Below are positions 7,874-17,700 of a stretch of 64,000 bases of DNA, in pieces. The DNA is taken from positions 1 through 64,000 of the forward strand of contig NZ_BJXA01000028.1 of NCBI RefSeq assembly GCF_007990755.1. The letters run 5' to 3'. How positions within the stretch are numbered: position 1 is the stretch's first letter; every line of letters starts with the position of its first letter. Origin of the DNA: Nocardia ninae NBRC 108245 (GTDB lineage Bacteria > Actinomycetota > Actinomycetes > Mycobacteriales > Mycobacteriaceae). Below the pieces are notes generated by a model that saw only the letters and a program-made list of their open reading frames with translations, was not told the DNA's origin and did not search any database. The position numbers and the translations under genes are program-made.

Positions 7874-8602
7874 TCAGGGCCGGCGGTCCAGGATCTTGCT
7901 CACGTCGATAGTGCGGTCGACTACAGCGCGCGCAAGATCCGGTAGCCGGCCGCGAGTATTGCGGGCATAGCCGCGCAACGCGTCGAACGCGGTCTCCGGA
8001 TCGAGGTCGCCGTGCGCGGCCAGAATCCCCTTCGCCTGTTCGATCACCACCCGACTCTGCAGCGCCGACTGCAACTGCCCGTTGACCGTCCGGTGGCCCG
8101 CCAGCAGCCGAGCCTGCAAAATCGCAATACTCGCGATATCCGCCAGCGCCTGTCCCACCAGCAGATCATCCTCCGTCATGTTTCCCTCGCCGGTGCTGAA
8201 CAGATTCAGCGCCCCCACCCGGTCCGCCCGCAACCGCAGCGGCAGCGCATACACCGACTGAAAGCCTTCCAGCAGAGCCTGTTTCGCGAACGCGGGCCAC
8301 CGGTCGCGCGCCTCCTCCAGGTCCTCGACAATGACCTGCTCGCTGTCGCGATACGACTGCACACACGGCCCGTCCTGCGCCTGGATCTGCAACAACTCCA
8401 ACCACCGAGTCGCCTCACTGGTCGAAGCCAGCACCTTCAGCTCCCCGTCCTCCCCCGCCAACAGCACGGCCGCGGTATCCACCGGTAGCAGGTCGACAGC
8501 CCGATCCAGCAGCTCCTGCACCACGTCCACCGGGTCATATTCCTCCACCAGCGAGTCCGCCAACTGCACAAACGCCTCGACCAGCCGCCGCTCCCGACTC
8601 AT
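7874..8602 (-). CDS. GAF-ANTAR RNA-binding regulator
   Basis: This 242-residue protein has a GAF domain (about residues 20-165: VDVVQELLDRAVDLLPVDTAAVLL ... ADRVGALNLFSTGEGNMTEDDL) and a C-terminal ANTAR domain (about residues 175-235: QSRVVIEQAKGILAAHGDLD ... FDALRGYARNTRGRLPDLA). The arrangement is common in Nocardia and Mycobacterium. The frame is open to 8740, but ATG 8602 carries a strong ribosome-binding site (GGAAGGAGAGGA) and begins at the usual MSRERRLVEAF, so it is taken as the start. It is convergent with the PAS-ANTAR gene. Signal and RNA targets are unknown. Confidence 0.9.
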   Translation of the reverse strand: MSRERRLVEAFVQLADSLVEEYDPVDVVQELLDRAVDLLPVDTAAVLLAGEDGELKVLASTSEATRWLELLQIQAQDGPCVQSYRDSEQVIVEDLEEARDRWPAFAKQALLEGFQSVYALPLRLRADRVGALNLFSTGEGNMTEDDLLVGQALADIASIAILQARLLAGHRTVNGQLQSALQSRVVIEQAKGILAAHGDLDPETAFDALRGYARNTRGRLPDLARAVVDRTIDVSKILDRRP

Positions 8603-8831
8603 ACCAGTCCTCTCCTTCCGGTCCGCCGACACCGCACGGCCCATTCGTACTAGGCGTAATGCCCCCACTGCTCGCCGCCAATCCGCCCCCACCCCCTTCT
8701 CCGTCACACCCCCTGCGCCCGACCAGGTTTCACGCCCCACTCACCCCCGCCGCCACGCCGCTCACCAGGCGATTCGCTACCGTGGGGGTAGCTGAGGTAA
8801 TCTCTTCGAGCGCCCAGCAATGGGCGCGGAA

Positions 8832-8905
8832 CGGGCTGTGGCGCAGCTTGGTAGCGCACCTGACTGGGGGTCAGGTGGTCGCAGGTTCAAATCCTGTCAG
8901 CCCGA
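8832..8905 (+). tRNA. tRNA-Pro (anticodon GGG)
   Basis: Full cloverleaf: acceptor stem CGGGCTG (8832-8838) pairs with CAGCCCG (8898-8904) with discriminator A at 8905. The anticodon stem CCTGA/TCAGG holds the loop CTGGGGG, giving anticodon GGG, and the T arm carries GGTTCAAATCC. CCA is not encoded. A broken integrase gene lies just beyond the 3' end, which suggests that this tRNA served as an attachment site. Confidence 0.97.
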
Positions 8906-9063
8906 CAGTGAAAAATCCCTTCTGACCTCGGTCGGAAGGGGTTTGCTGTTTCAGACAACATGCAGTTGGGGACCGCTGGGGGGCTCGCAGGTGGATCGTG
9001 AGCAGGTTGCCGTCGTTCTGGAGTGCTTCGATGTCCGGTGAAGTGATTCGGGGGATCGGTGTG

Positions 9064-9273
9064 TCCGGGGCCGGGTGACGTTTGCCGACGAAGCCGCCAG
9101 ACCCACTCAGTTGTGTCGATGTCGCCGACCCGACAGCCGGACACTTCGCCGATGCGAACCGCCGTACATGCCGCGAAGATCACGACGTCACCCCATCCCT
9201 GGTAGCCATCCGCCGATGCAGCGACCAGCGAGTCGGCGAGGGTGGTCATCAAACACAAAAAGCGGTGCCCAGT
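9064..9273 (-). pseudogene. Relic of a tyrosine recombinase (phage/ICE integrase) next to tRNA-Pro
   Basis: Reading the reverse strand, about 70 codons are clearly integrase: LADSLVAASADGYQGWGDVVIF, then ACTAVRIGEVSGCRVGDID, containing the first catalytic arginine of the R-H-R-Y set, then EWVWRLRRQTSPGP. After this the frame degenerates at the point where a normal protein would continue with the DKGTKGKR-like segment and the catalytic HxxR and Tyr. The preceding reverse frame to 9543 has no integrase character. The relic is therefore truncated at both ends. It sits 158 bp from the tRNA-Pro 3' end, the usual place for an integrase of a tRNA-inserted element. Confidence 0.75.
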
Positions 9274-9555
9274 CCGACAGTGCCAGTGATCGCGGCTCCT
9301 CGAGTTCATCTTCGTACCGCTCGTACTGCCGCTGTCATCCGACGACCTCGACGCGGTTCCGATCGGTGGTATCCAGTGTCGATCAAAGCGCCCATCTGCC
9401 GAAACGCTCTGTCTCCTCTCGGCGTTGGTGTGGTGTCGGCCTCGAACGCGAGGAAGTCCGTCATGGAAAATTCCGACCGACAAGGCCGGCCAGAACCGAT
9501 TTCCCGGACGAGCAACGTGATGACCGGTGGCCCCCGCGGCCAAGCCAGCGGGCGA

Positions 9556-10935
9556 CTACCTGGCGCGATCGCTTTCCGATCGAGGACCTGCGGCTGTATC
9601 GCCGAGCGTGCTCCGGCCCGCCCCGGGCGGCGGCTCGGATCGGGCGCTGATGGCGTCGGCGGCCCGTAACCCGGAGACGAGGGCGCTGCCCGCGTGCTCG
9701 CACGGTGGTTGGACGGTGTTGCCGACGTAGTAGATGTCGCGGTCCGGGTCGTAGTTGTCCGGTTTCGTGAAGCCGGGCGGGAGGATGGCCGGGGCGAGGG
9801 TGCTGGAGAGCCCATGGAGCTGCTGGAATTCGCGGGGTGCGATGAGCCGGTGGTAGCGGATGGCCGCGGTGAAACCGGGCAGCATGGTATCGATGCGGTC
9901 GAACAGGTAGCCCTGGATGTGGTCGCGTTCGGTGGGGTCGAGGTCATCGGTGCCGCGCGGGCACATCAGATAGGCATTGAAGGATCGATACGTCCGATCA
10001 CCGGGCAGATCGCAGGGAAAAACGTTGAACGCGAACGCCGTTGGCAGTTCTCCGGCGTCGAGCCGAGTCAGTATCGCGGGGAGGCCGGCGGGCACGTGCA
10101 TGACGGTGTGTACACCTTCGGGAAACGGCGCACCGGTGGTGGTGGCGATATGCATGGTGGCGACAGCCAGCCCAGCCTCAGCGTTGGGCGGATAACAGTT
10201 CAGTCGCTGCTGACTCGATATCACGTGGCGCGCGTAGTAGCTGCCGTGATCGGTGGTGACCGTTGTCGATCCGGCCCGCTGCGCGATGTCGGTGACGGTC
10301 ACCCCGAGGTCGACCCGCCCGCCTAGATCTTGCAGGCGCGCGACCATGCGGCCGGCGAGGGTCGCGGTGCCGCCGATCGGCGTGACGGGGTGGTCGTAGC
10401 CGTAGCCGAGTTTCTTGGAGAACAGGGCCGCGAACAAGTCGGCCCGGAACCGGCGGGGCGGGCTGCCGAAGGCCCAGCAGACCGTGGCGACGAAGTCGGC
10501 GAACTCGCCCCCTTTGACGGCGCGGTCGAGCAGGTCGGCGACGAATATCGGCTCGCCGCTTCGTTCGGCGACCCGCAGCGCGCGGAGGAATCTGAGCAGG
10601 TCGGGTGCCACGGGAAGAAACGGGCGGACCGTCGCCAGGCGCAACGGCAGGGTGTAGGCGGCGCGTTCGGTGTACAGCAGCGAGCGAGGGTGGTGAAAGG
10701 TGATGTCGACGCCGAGGTCGGCCATGGCCCGCTCCAACGCGGAGCCGAAGTCGTTGCACGCGATGGTGAATTCGTACCCGTCGATCGTATGGGTGCCGCA
10801 CAGCCCACCCGCAGTGTCTCGCTTCTCGAATACTCGCACCTGAAAACCCCTGGCTTGCAGCGTGATCGCGGCGGTCAAGCCCGAGATTCCGGCGCCGACA
10901 ACGATGACGTCGTGCGTGTCGGAGGACAGTGGCAT
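9556..10935 (-). CDS. FAD-dependent oxidoreductase, phytoene-desaturase/amine-oxidase type
   Basis: This 459-residue flavoprotein starts with the dinucleotide-binding motif VIVVGAGISGLTAAITLQARG (about residues 10-30, GxGxxG) followed by VRVFEKRDTAGGLCGT. Near the C-terminus, IYYVGNTVQPPCEHAGSALVSGLRAAD is the second FAD contact typical of phytoene desaturase and retinol-saturase-like proteins. The last ~30 residues are low-complexity. It is the last gene of the reverse-strand operon aminotransferase / NRPS-PKS / methyltransferase / oxidoreductase (24-bp gap to the methyltransferase), so it most likely dehydrogenates or oxidises the assembled product. Nothing suggests a carotenoid cluster: no phytoene synthase or prenyltransferase is nearby. 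Confidence 0.8.
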   Translation of the reverse strand: MPLSSDTHDVIVVGAGISGLTAAITLQARGFQVRVFEKRDTAGGLCGTHTIDGYEFTIACNDFGSALERAMADLGVDITFHHPRSLLYTERAAYTLPLRLATVRPFLPVAPDLLRFLRALRVAERSGEPIFVADLLDRAVKGGEFADFVATVCWAFGSPPRRFRADLFAALFSKKLGYGYDHPVTPIGGTATLAGRMVARLQDLGGRVDLGVTVTDIAQRAGSTTVTTDHGSYYARHVISSQQRLNCYPPNAEAGLAVATMHIATTTGAPFPEGVHTVMHVPAGLPAILTRLDAGELPTAFAFNVFPCDLPGDRTYRSFNAYLMCPRGTDDLDPTERDHIQGYLFDRIDTMLPGFTAAIRYHRLIAPREFQQLHGLSSTLAPAILPPGFTKPDNYDPDRDIYYVGNTVQPPCEHAGSALVSGLRAADAISARSEPPPGAGRSTLGDTAAGPRSESDRAR

Positions 10936-10959
10936 GGTCGACTCTTCTCGTTGCGCGGG

Positions 10960-11706
10960 TCAGGGCCGGTCAGCGCTGATGATCAAGGCGTGCGGGCAAT
11001 TCAGGTAGTCCGCCCAGAACGCCGCGCCGTGTTCGGCGATACCCGCGTCGGTGGGTGTCGGCGCGATCCAGGTGATGGACCGGAACCCGGCATCACGGAG
11101 GGCGTCGTCGTGGGCCTGTCGGGACCAACGGTGCGCTACCACCTGCGCGGGCGGGTCGAACAGATGGGAGGTGAGGACGACCGGTTGTCCTTCTGCTCGT
11201 TCGAGTTTCGCGTCGAGGGTGAATCCGTAAGGCCGGTAGTAGTCGGGGTCCGCCGCGAATTCGGGGTTCAGCGCGAAGGTGACGAACCGGCCGCCGGGCC
11301 GCAGCGCCGCAGCGGCACCGCGGCACATGGCGGCGAGTTCGTCCCATGCGGTGGCGTACGGCAGCACGTAGACGGCGGTGACCAGGTCGACGGGCCCGAG
11401 CAGACCTGCCTCGGCGAGCCCCGCTTGCACGAAAGTTGTTTCCAGCCCTGCGGTTTCGGCTTGTGCACGGGCGACGGCGAGCATGCCTTCGGAGGGATCT
11501 ACGCCGATCAGGCGACCGGCGTGCACCTGGGCGTATCGGCGCAGATAGAACCCGCTACCACAGCCGGCGTCGAGGATCGACAGCCCGGTGAGATCGCCGA
11601 GGACCGCGAGAAAGCTGGGCGCCTCGAGCTGAGAGCGCAGCGGCCAATGCTCGGTGGCATCGTAATGCGCACCGTAATCGCGGAATTGGTCGTTGTCGGT
11701 TTTCAT
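10960..11706 (-). CDS. Class I SAM-dependent methyltransferase (tailoring enzyme of NRPS/PKS operon)
   Basis: This 248-residue methyltransferase carries [17 protein letters not shown] as motif I (about residues 38-54), [14 protein letters not shown] as motif II, and [14 protein letters not shown] as motif III. The N-terminal [11 protein letters not shown] segment resembles methyltransferases that act on small polar or peptide-like substrates. Its ATG overlaps the stop of the giant NRPS/PKS gene by 4 bp (ATGA), so it is translationally coupled and should modify that enzyme's product. O-, N- or C-methylation cannot be told apart from sequence. Confidence 0.85.
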   Translation of the reverse strand: MKTDNDQFRDYGAHYDATEHWPLRSQLEAPSFLAVLGDLTGLSILDAGCGSGFYLRRYAQVHAGRLIGVDPSEGMLAVARAQAETAGLETTFVQAGLAEAGLLGPVDLVTAVYVLPYATAWDELAAMCRGAAAALRPGGRFVTFALNPEFAADPDYYRPYGFTLDAKLERAEGQPVVLTSHLFDPPAQVVAHRWSRQAHDDALRDAGFRSITWIAPTPTDAGIAEHGAAFWADYLNCPHALIISADRP

Positions 11707-14700
11707 CGCGGGTCACACCCTCCATCGGTGGGGTACGGGTTGGTTCGGTTACTCGTCCTCGAATCGGCCTTCGAGGGCAGTGGGATGCCTGCGAGGTGAC
11801 CGATCAGCTGTGTCAGCTGACCGAACGTGAGTCCATCGAGCTCCAGGCGCAGCCCGGACGGTGCCACCGCACGGATCCCCGGGACGATCCGGTCGGATTT
11901 CACCCCGTGCACGTGTCCTGCCGAGCCGGTGCGGTCGAACCGGCGCAACGCCCGTTCGGTGTACTCGGCGATCGACCGGACGTGCGGGTGTTCGAGGACC
12001 GTCATGTGGTTACCGGAAACCGTCGACACCGTCACCTCGCCGCCGAACATCGACCCCCACGAAACCTCCGGATCAGGACTCAATACGGGGTCCCGGTCGT
12101 GGGCCTTCACGAACAGCAGGTCGGTATCGATCGGCGTTGGCGTGTAGGCGTGGATCGCCCGATTGGTCGTGACCACGACGTCACGCACAGTCGGATCGGT
12201 ATGCATGACATCGCGGAACGCCTCCCACACGTGCGGGGCGATGTCGCGGAAACCTTCGAACACCGCCAGCACGTCCGCGGCGTCGCGCAGTTCCAACCGC
12301 TGCGGATCGTGCACCGCCACCGTGTCGATCATGATCACCAACGGCACCTGCTGTCCCCCCGCCAGCAGTTGGCGCGCCATCTCGTCGGCGATGAGACCGC
12401 CGGAGGAGTGCCCGCCCAGCACGTACGGCCCGGAGGGGTGGACGGCACGAAGTTCCTCGATGTTGCGTGCGGCGATGTCGGCGACCGTGGTCGGGATCGC
12501 CTCACCCGGCTCGAGCCCGCAGGCACGGAAGGCGTATACCGCCCGGCCCGGGTCGAGAAGTTCGGTCAGTGCGCGGTAGGAGTACACGGTGCCGCCGATC
12601 GACTGCACCAGAAACAACGGGATCCGGTCTGGCGTGCCCGGGTGCAAGGTGATCAGCAGGGGGTGCCTGTGCGTCTCGGGTGGTGGCACCTGCTCGAGCC
12701 GTGGTGGCACCCGGTCGCGTTGTTGCCGCACGTGGTCGAGCAGCGCCCCGAAGGTCGGATGTTGCAGCAGCGCGTGCGCTGAGATCTGGACGCCGAGCCG
12801 TTCGCGCACCTGGGTCCGGAAGGCGACCGCCAGCTGCGAGTCGCCGCCCTTGCGGAAGAAATCGTCGGTCGCCGAGACGGTCCGCACGCCGATCAACGCA
12901 CACCAGATCTCCGCGAGCACCTGCTCGGTCTCCTGCGCCGCCGCCTCGGTCTCCGCCGAAGCCGAGACCTGCGCCGCGCGGGCCGGGTGTGCCGACAGCT
13001 GCGGGTCGCGACGGAAAGGGTAGGTGGGCAACGGAACACGTCGCCGTCGCGCGCCGTGATGAACGCCGTCCCAGTCGATATCCGTTCCGTGACACCACAA
13101 CTGCGCCAGTAAGCCGGCCAGCTCGTGTGCTTCGGATTCACCGGGCACCAGTGTCGGCACGACCACCCGGTGTTCGCCGCAGTCCGGGTGGAGTTGGACG
13201 AGGCGGGTCAGCGTCTGCCCGGGACCGATTTCGAGCAGAACCAGGTCGGGGTCACCGAGCAGGGTGGTCAGGCCGTCGGCGAAACGAACGGTGTGGCGCA
13301 GATGGCGTGCCCAGTGCTCAGGATCGGGGGGCTGTTCGGCATTCAGCCAGGTACCGGTCTGCCCGGACACGAGCGGTATCCGTGGCGCCTGCTGGTTCAG
13401 CAGCGCACTCGCCCTAGACAATTCATCGATCACCCGGTCCATTACGGCAGAGTGCGATGCGAAGCCGACCGGCACCCGACGTGTCTGCACCCCGTCGCGG
13501 CGCAATGCGGTCTCGAATCGTTCGAGGTCGGGCAACAGCCCGGATATCACGCAGTTGCGGTGGCTGTTGACCACCGCCACCGACAGCCCGTCACCGAGCA
13601 GTGGACGCACCTCGTCCTCGGACAGCGGCACCGTGATCATCCCGTTGGGTGGGAGATCATCGCACAGCCGGCCACGGACCGTCACCAACCGGACCAGGTC
13701 GGGTAGCTCCAAGACCCCGGCGAGGTGGGCGGCGGTGCACTCGCCGAGGCTGAGCCCGAACAAGGCGGACGGGTGAATACCCCACGAACGCAGCAGCGCG
13801 GCTACGCCGAGTTCCGTCGCGACGATGCTCGCCATGTTCAGCGAGGGGCGCAGCAGTGCGGTCGCCGCTGATTCCCGCTGTCCGGCCGAGAACAGCAGCG
13901 ACCGTAGGTCGCAGTCGAGCGCCGTGTCGAACAGGTCCGCGCACTCATCGAAACAGTCGCGGTAAATCGATTGTGTCGCATACAGTTCCGATCCCATGCC
14001 GGGATGCTGGGTACCGACTCCCGGGAACAGGAAGGCGAGCTTCGGGTGCCGGGCGGCGCCGTGATAGACCGACGGACCGTCCTCCGCGGTCAGCAACGTG
14101 GCGGCGGTCCTGTTGTCCGCGCACACCACCGCCCGGCGGTGGTCGAAGGCGGTCCTCCCCCGCTGCAGGGTATAGGCGACATCCGCGAGGGGCGCATCGC
14201 ATTCCGTGCGCAGGTGGTCGGCGAGACTCGTACAGGCCCGCGTCACTGCCGCGGCGTCTCGTGCGGACACCGCCACCACGTGCGGTCCCGGCGCCTGCTC
14301 CGACGAGGCGATGTCCGGCGGTTCCTCCACGACGACATGGGCGTTGGTGCCGCCGATCCCGAACGAGCTGACGCCGGCCCGCCGGGGCACCCCGTCCGGT
14401 GGGGTCCACTCGACGGTGCTGGGGTTGACATAGAAGGGGCTCTGCTCGAGGTCCAGCGCCGGGTTCGGCCGCTGGAAATGCATGACGCCGGGGATCTGCC
14501 GATGCCTGATGGCCAGGATCGTGGCGATGAGACCCGTGATACCTGCTGCCGAATCCAGGTGCCCGACATTGCCTTTCACCGAGCCGAGGGCGCAATAGCC
14601 GGTTCGGTCACCGCCCCGGCGGAACGCGGCGGTGAGCGCGCGCACCTCCACGGGGTCGCCGAGCGCGGTCGCGGTGCCGTGCGCTTGCACGTAGGTGATG

Positions 14701-17700
14701 GTGCCGGGGTCGGTCTTCGCCGCAGCGTAGGCGGCGGTGAGCACCTCGATCTGACCGTCGACGCTCGGCGCGGTGAATCCGACCGCGCGGCCGCCGTCAT
14801 TGTTGACCGCCGACCCGCGGATCACCGCGTAGACCGAATCGTGGTCCGCCAGCGCGTCTTCCCATCGCTTCAGCACCACGAGGCCCGCGCCGCCGCTGGA
14901 AACGGTGCCCTGACCCTGCGCGTCGAAGGGGCGGCACCGGCCGTCGGGTGACAAGATCCCGCCGTCCTCGTACTGATAGCCGTCCGCGCCGGCGCTCGGC
15001 AGACTCACACCGCCCGCCAAGGCCAGCGAACAGTCACCGTCGAGCAGGCTCCGGCACGCCAGGTGTACCGCGACCAGTGAGGTCGAGCAGGCGGTGTTGA
15101 CGGTCAGCGCCGGCCCGCGCAGCCCCAGCTTGCTGGCGACGTGGGCGGTCAGCAGCTGCAGCGGATTGCCGAGCGCGACACGCATTTCCGCGGAACCCGC
15201 ACCGGCGACGCCGGTCGCGGCGCGCAGCCATTCGTACGGCAACCCCGAACCCGCGAACACACCTACCGGATTGTCGAACTGACGGGCGCCGTATCCGGCA
15301 TGCTCGACCGCCTCCCATGCCGTCTCCAGGAACAAGCGCAACTGCGCGTCGAGACCGCGCGCGTCAGCGGGGTTGTAGCCGAAGAACTCGGCGTCGAACG
15401 CGGCGGCGTGCGGCGGCATACCGCTGGTGCCCACGTGGCCGGGCCGCCCATCGGCGGACCCGTGTGCGAGCCCTTCCTTCCCGTCCCGCAGCAACTTCCA
15501 GAGTTCGTCGATATTCGCGGCCCCTGGAAACCGGCCCGCCATACCGATGACGGCGATCTTCGGGTCCGCGGCGAGTGCGCAGGCCTGGTCGCCGGGTGCC
15601 GTGCTCGAGTCGACCTCGGCGACCTCGGCGGCCACATGCTCAGCGAGCCGTTCGATGGTCGAGTAGTGGAACAGGTCGGTGACCGCTACCTCGATGCCGA
15701 GCCGGTCACTCAGCACCTCACACAGCCGCACCGCGAGCATCGAGGTGCCGCCAGCGTCGAAGAAACCTACATCGGTTTCCACCGCATCGACCGCCAGCAC
15801 CTCGCACCAGATCCGTTGCAGCCTCGTCTGTAGCGGCGATCCCGGACGAGCCTGCGGCGGTGCGGAGACTGTGGTGTGCGGCGGGACCGGCAGGGCGGCA
15901 CGGTCGAGTTTGCCGTTGGGCGTGCGCGGCAGGCTTTGCAGTGTGACATAGAGCGAAGGAATCATGGTGGCAGGCAATGTTTTTCGCAGATGCCGGCGCA
16001 ATTCATCGGGACGGGGCACCCGGGCATCGGCCGGCACGAGGTAGGCCACCAGCCGCTTGACTCCCGGAGTGTCTTCGCGCGCGAGGACCGCGCAGCCTTC
16101 GATCGACGGGTGGGCGCCGAGCACGGCTTCGACCTCGCCCAATTCGACCCGGAGGCCATGCAATTGGATCTGGTCGTCGACCCGCCCGACGAAGTCGAAG
16201 GCGCCGTCCGGGCGCAACCGCACCCGGTCGCCGGTGCGGTACATCCGCCCGCCGGACGCGCCGAAGGGGCAAGCCACGAAGCGCTGCCCGGTCAGGCTCG
16301 GGCGATTCAGATAACCGCGCGCGAGTTTGGTTCCGGCGAGATATAACTCGCCGACTTCGCCCTCGGGTACCGGAGCGAGCGCCGGATCGAGCACATGACA
16401 GTCGGTACCCGGCGTCGGCGGGCCGATCGACGGCTCCGCCGACGGCGGCAGCGGGCCCGCAAAGGTCGCGAGGACGGTGTTCTCGCTCGGGCCGTAACCG
16501 TTGAACATTCGCCGCCCCGGCGCCCACCGGGCCAGCACGGCTCGCGGCAGCGCCTCGCCGCCGACCGCGATGGTGCGGACGGCGGGCAGATCCTCCGGCC
16601 GCAGCGTCGACAACACCGTCGGCACCACGCAGAAGTGCGTAACCTGCTGTCGCGCACAGACTTCGATCAGCGCGGGCCCCGGCAGCAGTCGTTCCGCCGC
16701 GGCGATCACCAGCACGCCGCCGGACAGCACGGACATGCACAGCTCGGCGACCATGATGTCGAAAGAGGGTGACGCGAACTGCAGCACTCGACTGCCGGTC
16801 GACACCACCTCCCGGTCCACGAACGCGCGGACCAGCGCGACGAGGCCGCGATGGGTGTTGACGACACCCTTCGGCGTACCGGTGGTGCCGGATGTGTAGG
16901 TCACATAGGCCGGGTGATCCAGTCGCGGCGGTACCAGCAGCTCGGTCTCGGCGAGGTTGTGGTCATCCTGGCGCTGCATGGCCCGCACGACCTCGGGGTC
17001 GTCGAGCGCGATCACAGCGATGCCCGGATCGACGCTCACCGCGCCATGATGGCCGGCGAGCGTGACCGCCGCGGCGGGCCGGGCGTCGGTGATCATGAAT
17101 TCGATGCGGGCCTGCGGATAGTCCAGGTCGATGGGCAGATAGGCCGCACCGGTCTTGGCGACGGCGAGCAATGCGGTGATCAACGCCGGCCCGCGTGGCA
17201 GGGCAAGGGCGACAACACGTTCCGGCGCCGCTCCCCGCGCGATCAGCACTCGGGCCAATTGGTTGGCTCGTGCGTTGAGCCGGTCGTAGGTCCATTCGCC
17301 CGCCTGGTCGCAGACCGCGACGGCCGCCCCTCGTGCCGCCACCTGCACTTCGAACAATCCGGCCAAGGAGCCTGGTCCGCCTGACGGGCAGCGCCTGTCG
17401 ATCGGCCGCTGCGCCAGGGCGGTGCGGTCGGTCTTCCCGTGTGCGTTGACCGGCACGCGATCGAGCTGAATCAGCAGGCTCGGCACCAGTGGTTCGGGCA
17501 ACTCGGCGGCCAAGTGGCGCCGCAACGCCTCGATATCGACGGTGCCCTCGGCGGTGAAGTAGCCGACGAGGCGGCGGTCCAGCGGCGAAGTCCCGTGCCC
17601 GACCACCACCGCACGCCCGACCAGTGCATGCCGGACCATCGCGGCCTCCACTTCCTGCGGGGAGACGAGATTGCCGCGGATCTTCAGCTGCAGGTCGACG

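Noticed and set aside
8832-8905. tRNA-Pro 3' end as attL with a matching attR in the window
   Set aside because: No second copy of the tRNA 3' sequence was seen up to 64000; the other end of the island, if any, lies outside.
11796-12782. 328-codon forward open frame
   Set aside because: Antisense to the thioesterase and carrier end of the NRPS/PKS; no domain signature.
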